A stretch of DNA of 64,000 bases from positions 2,790,001 through 2,854,000 of the forward strand of contig JASFXZ010000037.1 in the NCBI GenBank assembly GCA_032209605.1, read 5' to 3'. This document shows, in pieces, positions 41,201-53,200 of this stretch. The notes beneath the pieces were generated by a model, which saw nothing but the letters and a program-made list of their open reading frames with translations, did not search any database and had not been told where the DNA came from. Position 1 is the stretch's first letter; each line of letters begins with the position of its first letter. Made by a program: the position numbers and the translations under genes. Source of the stretch: Mactromeris polynyma (taxonomy: Eukaryota > Mollusca > Bivalvia > Venerida > Mactridae).

Positions 41201-44200
41201 ATATGACCTTTCTTTGATCAGTTCACCATGCACTGTATATGTATAAAAACATCAAAGGGTCATAACTCAGTGAAAAAGTATCTGAGCGGAACAAAACGAC
41301 AAGGATGCACAACTACACTTGATGCTTATCAGTACCATGAAGTTTGGTTGAAATTCAACCAGTAGTATTGGAGATGAAGTGCAGACAAGCTAAAAGTGGA
41401 CAGACAGCTGGCCGGACAGACAGATGCCAAAGACAAAAACAATATCTCTCCCTCTGAGAAGGGAGACATAATTACAAATGTACTAGAATACCAGTTTTTC
41501 TGGTCCATGTTATTGTACAGATGGATACAGACTTATCACAGCACAGTCTGTGAGCAATTAAACTTTCAACTGCAGCGTATGTAGTATTACCATATGACAT
41601 CCCTTTAAATGTATAATAAATGGATTTACCCATGCTTAGGTAAAATAAAGACATGATATTATAAATTGATTTTCTTCCAAAAACTCATCTAAAAAATATC
41701 AGAAGACTACCATTTATACAGGTAAAATAAAATTTCCAATCCATCCCATTTTCTTTACCAGCATTTAAACATTTTTGATGAAAAACCCTGACATACTATA
41801 ATCCATACTGGGTGCTTGTAAAACTGAAACAATACCTTGGAATATTTTGTTTCCTGGAATGTATGATTAAATCTTTGCAAAGTTTGAGCATATTCTTGTG
41901 TCGAAGCTTTGCTGCCTTCGTCAAACAGATCTCCCAAAAATAACACAACATCAGGTTGGCTGTAAGCATACACTCGAGTGAATGTTTTCCTCAAGTATCT
42001 GTAAGAAAAACAAACAAAATTCATTTTCAAACAGTAAACCAAAGATCAAGTAACCAACATATTGCTTACTCTGAGAATTGTTCAGACATTAAAAATCGAT
42101 ATGAACCTGATGATAAGTTGTCAATGCCTTACAGCGCAATAGGCATAATAGATGATAAGTTGTCAATGCCTTACAGCACAATAGGCATAATAGATGATAA
42201 GTTGTCAATGCCTTACAGCGCAATAGGCATAATAGATGATAAGTTGTCAATGCCTTACAGCACAATAGGCATAATAGATGATAAGTTGTCAATGCCTTAC
42301 AGCGCAATAGGCATAATAGATGATAAGTTGTCAATGCCTTACAGCGCAATAGGCATAATAGATGATAAGTTGTCAATGCCTTACAGCGCAATAGGCATAA
42401 TAGATGATAAGTTGTCAATGCCTTACAGCACAATAGGCATAATACATAATAAGTTGTCAATGCCTTACAGCGCAATAGGCATAATAGATGATAAGTTGTC
42501 AATGCCTTACAGCACAATAGGCATAATAGATGATAAGTTGTCAATGCCTTACAGCGCAATAGGCATAATAGATGATAAGTTGTCAATGCCTTACAGCCCA
42601 ATAGGCATAATACATGATAAGTTGTCAATGCCTTACAGCGCAATAGGCATAATAGATGATAAGTTGTCAATGCCTTACAGTGCAATAGGCATAATACATG
42701 ATAAGTTGTCAATGCCTTACAGCGCAATAGGCATAATACATGATAAGTTGTCAATGCCTTACAGCCCAATAGGCATAATAGATGATAAGTTGTCAATGCC
42801 TTACAGCGCAATAGGCATAATACATGATAAGTTGTCAATGCTTTACAGCACAATAGGCATAATAGATGATAAGTTGTCAATGCCTTACAGCGCAATAGGC
42901 ATAATACATGATAAGTTGTCAATGCCTTACAGCCCAATAGGCATAATACATGATAAGTTGTCAATGCCTTACAGCGCAATAGGCATAATAGATGATAAGT
43001 TGTCAATGCCTTACAGTGCAATAGGCATAATACATGATAAGTTGTCAATGCCTTACAGCCCAATAGGCATAATAGATGATAAGTTGTCAATGCCTTACAG
43101 CGCAATAGGCATAATAGATGATAAGTTGTCAATGCCTTACAGCACAATAGGCATAATAGATGATAAGTTGTCAATGCCTTACAGCGCAATAGGCATAATA
43201 GATGATAAGTTGTCAATGCCTTACAGCGCAATAGGCATAATAGATGATAAGTTGTCAATGCCTTACAGCGCAATAGGCATAATAGATGATAAGTTGTCAA
43301 TGCCTTACAGCGCAATAGGCATGATAGATGATAAGTTGTCAATGCCTTACAGCACAATAGGCATAATAGATGATAAGTTGTCAATGCCTTACAGCGCAAT
43401 AGGCATAATAGATGATAAGTTGTCAATGCCTTACAGCACAATAGGCATAATAGATGATAAGTTGTCAATGCCTTACAGCACAATAGGCATAATAGATGAT
43501 AAGTTGTCAATGCCTTACAGCACAATAGGCATAATAGATGATAAGTTGTCAATGCCTTACAGCGCAATAGGCATAATAGATGATAAGTTGTCAATGCCTT
43601 ACAGCACAATAGGCATAATACATGATAAGTTGTCAATGCCTTACAGCGCAATAGGCATAATACATGATAAGTTGTCAATGCCTTACAGCGCAATAGGCAT
43701 AATAGATGATAAGTTGTCAATGCCTTACAGCGCAATAGGCATAATAGATGATAAGTTGTCAATGCCTTACAGCGCAATAGATGATAAGTTGTCAATGCCT
43801 TACAGCACAATAGGCATAATAGATGATAAGTTGTCAATGCCTTACAGCGCAATAGGCATAATAGATGATAAGTTGTCAATGCCTTACAGCGCAATAGGCA
43901 TAATAGATGATAAGTTGTCAATGCCTTACAGCACAATAGGCATAATAGATGATAAGTTGTCAATGCCTTACAGCACAATAGGCATAATAGATGATAAGTT
44001 GTCAATGCCTTACAGCGCAATAGGCATAATAGATGATAAGTTAACAATGCCTTACAGCGCAATAGGCATAATAGATGATAAGTTGTCAATGCCTTACAGC
44101 GCAATAGGCATAATAGATGATAAGTTGTCAATGCCTTACAGCACAATAGGCATAATAGATGATAAGTTGTCAATGCCTTACAGCACAATAGGCATAATAG

Positions 44201-47200
44201 ATGATAAGTTGTCAATGCCTTACAGCGCAATAGGCATAATAGATGATAAGTTAACAATGCCTTACAGCGCAATAGGCATAATAGATGATAAGTTGTCAAT
44301 GCCTTACAGCACAATAGGCATAATACATGATAAGTTGTCAATGCCTTACAGCGCAATAGGCATAATACATGATAAGTTGTCAATGCCTTACAGCGCAATA
44401 GGCATAATACATGATAAGTTGTCAATGCCTTACAGCGTAATAGGCATAATAGATGATAAGTTGTCAATGCCTTACAGCACAATAGGCATAATAGATGACA
44501 AGAAAAGGTAATGACAGTAGCTAACATTTGTGTTTTGAAATAGCATTCTATGAGGTTTGTTCAGAAATTATTGAGACACTATTAATTATAAGAGCAATGA
44601 AACAGAAGCAAACTTCATGTTGCATAAATAAATATTTTTAACGGCTCTCTGAATTCAAAAGATCAATGAGTTGGCATCACTAGATTGCTGTCAGGGACTG
44701 GGTATATTGCTGTCTCCGCCTTTGTCCATCAATTCATGAAGATACAATTTATTTTTCACCAACATCCATTAAACACAAGACACTTTTTTTTTAAATGACT
44801 ACATCACAATTTGACACACTGACACTGACTTGAAATGTTCAGCAGACATCAATGATCATGGCTAGTATTTCATAACAACTATACATTTTAAACAACCACT
44901 TTTTACAGTTAGCTCCACGTATCTCTACCCACAACAATTTCAGCAAGTATTGATGTTTCTAGATCCCAACACAAATGAGTAAGTTGGGTAACTATTATAT
45001 GACAAAGCACACACTAGCAGCGTACTTGACTCACACTTTCTTCCATTTCTTGATGGTAGTTATAAGTTGATAATGAATTGAAATAATTGATGTGGCTTAC
45101 CTGTCAATATCCCATCTTGCTAGAGTGCCAACAGGAAAGATTGGTTCATCTTGATATCCTTGAAGTTGTGGATCGGCTACAAGTAACAATACTTGATATT
45201 GGCCGTTATTTCTGTAACAGAATAAAAAATTCCAATGAAAATAACATGAAAGGAGTTATTGATTGTCCATGAGTAGTAGTAGAAATGCAACATTCTTAAC
45301 TTAACATATATAATAACCAAAGTCTGTTCTATATGTATATAGTATTTACAAGGGAAGCAACGTGCAAAAAATTGATAATTTCAGTATGCCTGTAGTTTAG
45401 CTCGTTTTTTACATTATTGACCAGAGCACACGTGTTGACTAAATTACCCATAATGCACCTATCAAAGTTTTACCCCACGGGGATACATGGGACTTTTGAA
45501 AGAAGACAATAGGAATTTGACTAGCCAAATTATTTCGATTCTGAGATATATTATAGACTTTGGCTGGATTTTAAAAGATCCCCAAAGTGGAAAATTTGCA
45601 TCTACCACTGTGGGATTTAGACAAAATGGGACTCAAGGGTGGGGAATTAAACCCAAAAAGACAAATTGTCTAATTCTGCAGGGTCAGTCTGCACCAACCC
45701 CCCAGCAAAATAGTGATGGGTGCGTTTGTAAGAGCTAATTAATATAACACAGAACATGATTTTATAGATGTGACAGTGTTGATGTGATAATTGCAAATAA
45801 CCGGAAGGTGCTACTCATAGCATATTATTGTGAGATTTATAAAATAGATTATTACAATGAATGTATAAATCAATACAATGAATAGATCCATACAGAAGGG
45901 TGCAACTATACAGTGAGTATTGTACTGAATTCAATATTATGTATTACAGGGCCTGCACTGTCACTCACAATTGGCGACAGAAAATAAAAATTTCCCTCAA
46001 TATCTGTGGATTGCGTGATGAAATATAGCCGACAAATGACTGAAACCGACTGGTTACAAAATTAGCTCAAGAATAAAAAAGCCAGCGCTAGCCCTGTATT
46101 TACTATTAGGTCCCATTTCAAGTCACAGCAGAACATTTTCTTCATTTACTCAAACAGTAATTGTCTTTATCACATACCCGTGCATGTTTCTACGATGCCA
46201 TAAATATCATATGGCACAGTGTGCATATAATATGCAAATGAGCGGAAAACCCAAAATGAAATCCATACGCTGTTTGCTTACAATGAACAAAACCATACAG
46301 TATTTATAAAAATATCCACATCGCCAACTTTTGATGCATCAAATAATAATGCTCATGAACGCTGCAGCTAACTAAGAACAATTACCGTTAACATGCAAGC
46401 TATGACAAATCTACTAAGCAAGTCCAGCAAAATTCTCTCAACCCACCTATCCAGTTCAGTAAGTTTATTCCAACTCAAACGATTCATGGTTCAGACGACA
46501 TCAAGACATCAGTGTACACAGGTACTTGTAAAAATTATATTTATCTTTGTTCGAGGAGCTCAGTCCTATATCACTCAAAATGAACTAGATTCTGCACACT
46601 TGATAATGATTCGAGTCAGATATATTGAATGGATTCACTGAATGCGTGTATACTGAATGACGTCACAGACTTGTTTATGTTGATGACGTCATTAAACATA
46701 TTTACTCGATGACATTTTGAGAGGAAAGGTTTTCCTTAAATTGTGCTTTACAGTTACGTTTGATTAAAGCGAATTGTTAGATATATTTAATAAACTAGAA
46801 AATGATCAAATATTGATAAATCTATGGATAATTTTAGAAATAATGATTTTGTGAATCGGTCTACTTTTTCGGGTCTTTAATTTAATGGCCTAATAATTAC
46901 TTTCGCGAAGCTGCTGTCTATATTAATGAAGCCAAGTTTATTTGTGTGTTTACCTCATTTTGGCGGGTATGTGATAAATAGAATATTAAATGAGTGTTGT
47001 ATTAGTATTTAATTTATTGAACTCGTTGAATAAAAAGAATATGAAGCTCGCCAAAGGCTCTGTGGTAATTTAGTGGTTTGTGTCCCGGATACCATGCCGG
47101 GAACCAAGCTAATGGGAATACGGGAACCAGGTCCGAGGCGATCCGGATGACATACGACCGACATCACCAAGCCGAACAGGACCTATAATAGTGAATTGTA

Positions 47201-50200
47201 TCCTAAAAGATCTACGACGACTAGACATAAACAGGAGGGTTTATTGAGGTTAGTCTACCCTTTTGATACTAAATTATCACTATATTGGCGCTGCGAGCAG
47301 TTCGTATCTGTCGATATTGATATTTTTGTTGTTTAAAAATATTGAACGGCCAAAAGTTTTTCAACTTGTGCGCAAGTTGATTTTTTGTGTTTTTCCAATT
47401 TAAATTGGGTAAATGTATTGTGTATATGTATTGCATATGTTTTGTTTATTATAAAAGTATATGGGACAAGGAGGACGAGTAGTGAGCAAGTGTTTTTGTT
47501 GCACAGTATAAGAAAGTATAATTAAAGACAATATTGTCACGTGACTTCAAAATGGCGGCGTCCGCACCAATCATGTGTAAAATTTTCTGAATTTACGCAC
47601 ATATTATTTTGTTGTAGTTTGATAATTATAATTAATGACAAGTATATAAATGTATTATTTGGGATATTAAAAAATATTTTAATAGTAAATTTATGTGTAA
47701 TTTAGCGATAGACGGTATTTAATATCAAATTTGGTAATAATTGCAGTATAACTATAACATTGTATTTGAAAATAATTATATAGTTATATAACTAATTTAT
47801 TATTGTGTTTTTTTGGGGTAATTATTATTTCTGTTGAATTAAATTACTGGCTCTAAGGAAAACATGGCTGAACAGAGAGTATTGATAAATGAATGCAGCT
47901 ACGAAGAATTATTAGCACTGCCGGGAATAGGACAAAAAGTGGCGGAATATGTAATTCAAATTAGGGACAGTGTGGATGTAATATCAGAAGAAATTTTTAT
48001 GAAAATACCAGGTTTAAGGGTCACAGAAGAACTGTTAGACCTAATTGATTTTTCAAATGTGGGTGTTTTAGAGGATAGGGACACTATGAAAAGTATTATT
48101 AGAAGGCAAGAGTCAGAGAAATTCGATTTAGAAAGGGCACAGGAGGAGATGAGAAGTAGTATTAGGCGGGAAATGTGGGCAGAAGAGGAGAGGAGAAAGG
48201 GTGAGAAAGAGGAAATGATAAGATTGTCGGACGTAATCAACCGAGGACCTAGACGGATCCCAGAGCCCAGAGATACTCCCGGTCAAAGTAAAACTGGGTT
48301 ATACATGGATACCCCTACCAGAGCAGCCACGAGTCACAAGCCGGACACATATCAATCTCCATTTGACCGCTATAGGGGGGAAAGTTACGAACATGAGGAC
48401 GTAAGACGACAACAAAGACCTTCCAGGGTGACCACAGTACCTAAATCCTTCACGTACGATGGCAAAACTACATGGCAAGCGTTTTGGCAAAAGTTTAATT
48501 CTTTCGCAATAGAACAGAATTGGGATCCGAGAAAATGTCAACAACAATTATGCTGGTGTTTAACCGGTAAAGCTAGTGATTTTTACACGTCAATTTTAGA
48601 AAGGGACCCATTTGTGAGTTTTTTTTCTATGGTGCAGAAAATGGAGAAGAGATTTGGATTAAGAGACCTTCCAGAGACAGCCCAAATGAGATTTATGAAT
48701 GCAAGACAAAAATCAGGGGAGCCTTTGGTAGAGTGGGCAGACACAGTAGCATCAATGGCAACCGAGGCATTTTCCCGTCCAGAGATGGGAATGAGAGATG
48801 GGCAAATTGATAACTTCATAGAACAACAAACGGTAATGAAATTTTGTCAGGGATGTGAAAATAGGGATGCAGGTTTATATGCTATGAACCAAAGACCACA
48901 GACCATGGACAAAGCTATGGACACCATAAGGTGGTATGAACATACCAGCCAGTCCATGGAGTTAAATAAGCCTAGAAAAGAAGTGAAACTATGTTACAAG
49001 GGGGAGGATGAAAATAATGAGGACGTCCAGGTTAATCGCACATTTGGTGAGGGAAGGGGATCTGGAGATTCGGGAAAGATATTGCAGGAAGAAACCTTAA
49101 AGATCTTGAAACAAAACAGCGAAAAGACAAGGGAGTTGGTAGAAAAACTGTCAACCGACATAGGAAAATTGGTCACAGTTATGATGTCAAGATCCAGAAG
49201 TAGGTCTCCATCTCCGCTGTTATGTTATCACTGTGGAAAACGGGGGCATTTCAAACGTGATTGTCCATCCCTACAGTCAGAAAATAAAGAGCGAGGGGAG
49301 AAAAGTGTGACATTCAGCAATAATGATCCTTTAAACCGAGCAGGGTCGGACAAAAAGGCCTAAAACCGACCCCATCTGTAGAAAGTGGCCTTAAACAGTA
49401 CCCACAAGAGAAAGAGAAGCAGTTATTTTTTGGCCCGGTATCGGAGGAAGCTGGGCCAGAGGAAGAGAGCATAACCGTCAGGCAACTAAATTCATGCTCA
49501 ATGTTTACGGTAGAGGTAACCATAAAGGGACAGGCTATAAAAGCTGTGGTAGATACTGCGGCAGAGGTAACCATCATTTCCGATAAGATATATGCAAGAA
49601 TGGAACCAAAACCAACTATAATCAAATCCGTGGTAATGCACACAGCAGGAAGAGATATGAAGATGAAAGGGTTAGTGGTAGGGCCCATTGAATTGAAACT
49701 GGGAAAACAGAAATACCTGGAGACAATATATGTGGCACCAATAGAAGATGATATGCTGCTAGGAATAGACTTCTTGAGAAAACATGGAATTGATATACAA
49801 ACCAGGCAAAGTACCCTATTGAGGGGACAGGAAGTGATACCGATGCAGGTAGGAAAATCCAAGAGCAATAGAGTAGCTAAAATAACGGTGCGGAAAAGAA
49901 CTGTTATACCACCCAATACTGCGGTTCATGTTGCATGTGTAGTGGACCAAGATATGCCCCAATTCTTGGCGGAACCGGTAAATCAAACTAAGGTTTTAAT
50001 ACCAAAATCACTCCATCCAGCAGGGAATAAGGCAAAACTGTGTATGGTTAACCTAACAGACAGATATGTAACGGTGAAGAAGCATTTTAAAGTGGCACAA
50101 GCTTGTGAAGCCTCTTCGCTAGAGTATGACCCAAGTACAGAAGAACTACGGGAAGAAGTGAAAGAGTTCAAGGGACCACTTCCAGAACATATGCTGGAAA

Positions 50201-53200
50201 TGTATGAAAAATCTACCCAATGGCTGTCCAAAGAGCAGGCAAACAAGCTGGAGGTATTGCTAGGAGAGTACCAAGATGTGTTTGCTAAGAATGCCTTTGA
50301 CCTAGGGGACTTCACACACTTACAACATACAATTGATACCGGAGAAGCACGCCCCATTAAACAAAGAATGAGAAGAACCCCAGCCTGCTTTGTGGACGAG
50401 GAAGAGAATCACATACAAAAAATGTTAGATGCAGGAGTGATACAACCATCAGCTTCCTCATGGGCATCGGCTCCAGTGCTGGTCCGGAAAAGAGATGGGA
50501 CAGTAAGATGGTGTGTAGATTATAGAGCATTAAATGCAGTAACCACTAAAGATGTGTATCCATTACCGTTAGTAGAAGAGTGTATAGATACCTTGGAGGG
50601 GAATGAATGGTTTTCCAAGGCAGATGCAAACGCAGCATATTGGCAAATACCCATAAGACATGACGATCAGAAGAAAACGGCGTTTACCACCAAGTATGGG
50701 TTGTTTGAATTTGTAAAAATGGGGTTTGGATTGTGCAACGCACCGGCTACCTTTGCAAGGGTCATGAATTTAGTAATGAGAGGGCTAAATTGGAAAATCT
50801 TACTGGCTTTTTTAGATGATATTTTGATCATGGGAAAAACGTTTGAGGAGCACATGGGGAATTTAAAATGTGTATTCCAGCGTATGAGACAGTACAAACT
50901 GAAACTGAAACCATCGAAATGTGAATTTTTTCAGAAAAGAGTAGAATTTTTGGGAAGAATGATAGACAAAAATAGCATGGAATTAAGTAAAGTGCATATT
51001 GAAGTGGTGCAGAATTGGCCATGTCCCAATAATGTTAAAGAGGTAGAGCAATTTTTAGGATTGGCAAATTATCATAGAGCATTTATACCAAATTTTGCGG
51101 AAATTGCGGGACCATTGTACACACTAACAGGAAAGAAGAAGTTCAAATGGGATACAGAGGAAGAAGAAGCATTTAAACAAATCAAATTGATTCTAATTAC
51201 TCCACCGGTGTTGGCTTTGCCTAACCAAATAGACCCATTTATACTGGATTGTGACGCATCGGACAACGCAGTGGGTGGGGAATTATTGCAAGTGCAAGGG
51301 AAAGAGGAAAAAGTGATTTCATATGGTAGTTTTGCTCTCACGAAGGAACAAAAACGATATTGTACCACCAGAAAAGAATTGCTAGCAGTAGTGCGTTTTA
51401 CGAGGCAGTTTCGCCACTACCTTTTAGGGAGAACATTTAAAGTAAGAACGGATCATGCCAGTTTAGTATGGTTGTTAAACTTCAAGGAACCTCAAGGCCA
51501 AATAGCAAGATGGATTGAAGAACTAAGTCAATACAACATGAAAATAGAACATAGAAAAGGGAATAAACATACAAATTGTGACGCTCTTTCAAGATTCCCA
51601 TATGAATTTACATGTCAACAATATCGGTTAGGAGTGCCATTAAATAAGCTACCTTGCAAAGGATGTGATAAATGTAAAAAAGCACATGAACACTGGGGAA
51701 AATTTGTAGAAGAAGTAGATGATGTGATTCCGTTGGCTCATTTTGGTGCAAGGGGAGAAGAACTCATGACGGAAAGAAGAGTGTATTCAGTTGGAAATAC
51801 AGGGGCACTGGACAGGGGTAGTACAGTATGGGGGCATAGCACAGAGAAATTGTGTAAAATACAAAGGGAAGATGGTGAATTAAAACTACTGCTAGACTGG
51901 CTTATATCCAGGACGGATCCAGCAGAAGGCACAGTATTTTTAGCTAGCCCCGAGAATAAGTACATGTGGATTAACAAGGAACTATTTGAAATAGAAAATA
52001 ACATTATATGGAAACTTCCCACAAATGATCATCAGGACCGCACAGTAGTGGTCCCTAATAGTCTGCGAAACCAGGTGTTGCACGATAATCATGATTCACC
52101 CATATCAGGTCACCAGGGATATGAACGCACAAAGGAACGCATCAAAGCAAAGTATTTTTGGTATAGGATGTGTAGTGATATAAAAACTTATGTGATGTCG
52201 TGTGCCATTTGCAACCAAAATAAGAAGGCCAGTAGACATGAAAGCACCGTTAACTATTTTTCATGCGGGAGCGCCAATGGAGAGAGTACACATTGATTTT
52301 ATGGGACCATTACCAAAGACAGCTAGGGGAAACGAGTACATTTTGATGATGGTGGACCAGTTCACAAAATGGGTGGAATGCATACCATTACCATCACAAA
52401 CGGCAGATGTAACGGCAACGGCAGCTGTTAACGAATTTTTCTGTAGGTTTGGATACCCGTTTCAAATATTTACGGATCAAGGTAGAAACTTGGAAAGTAA
52501 GTTGTTTATAACAGTGTGTGAACTTTTACAAATACACAAATCTAAAACGACAGCTTATAGACCGTCGGCGAATGGTCAAGTGGAGAGATATAACAGAACG
52601 CTAATGGACGCAGTGAGGTGTTATATAGGTAGTAACCAAAAAGAATGGGATATCAAGCTACCATTAATAGCAAGTGCTATGAGGAGTGCAGTAAATAGGA
52701 ACACAGGTTTCACACCAAATCGCATGATGCTAGGTAGAGAAAACAGTACACCAAGCGACTTGATGTTTGGAAATCTGAAGGAGACTACGGCTTCCCCGAT
52801 TCAATATGTACAAACATTAGAAAAGGATTTAAAGCAAGCACATGAGACGGCACGTCAAACCTTGCAACAAGCTCTTGTTAGAAGTAAAAAAGATTATGAT
52901 ATAAAGGTGTGGCAGAAGCAATATCAGGAAGGGGACGCTGTGTACCTGTTAAACAAGGGGTCACTGAAGGGGAAATGTAAAAAGCTTAATCCCATATTTA
53001 AAGGTCCATATGTGGTGATACTGAAATTGTCTCCATACTTGTACAGAATTAAGACAAATAATGCACTCATCACGGCCAACCATGACAGGTTGAAGTTATG
53101 CTGTGATAAAGAATTACCCCAGTGGATAAAGAGTATTCAGGGAAATCCAGACCAAAGAAATCAGTGGATACCAAACCAACCAGGCAGTGGAGACGATGAG

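Noticed and set aside
41956..44527. 851- and 812-codon ORFs on opposite strands
   Set aside because: Both are products of the 42-bp repeat, lie in an intron, and show no splice or domain evidence.
46393..46641. 82-codon ORF upstream of the retrotransposon
   Set aside because: No domain, no splice fit with the minus-strand gene, ordinary AT-rich intron sequence.
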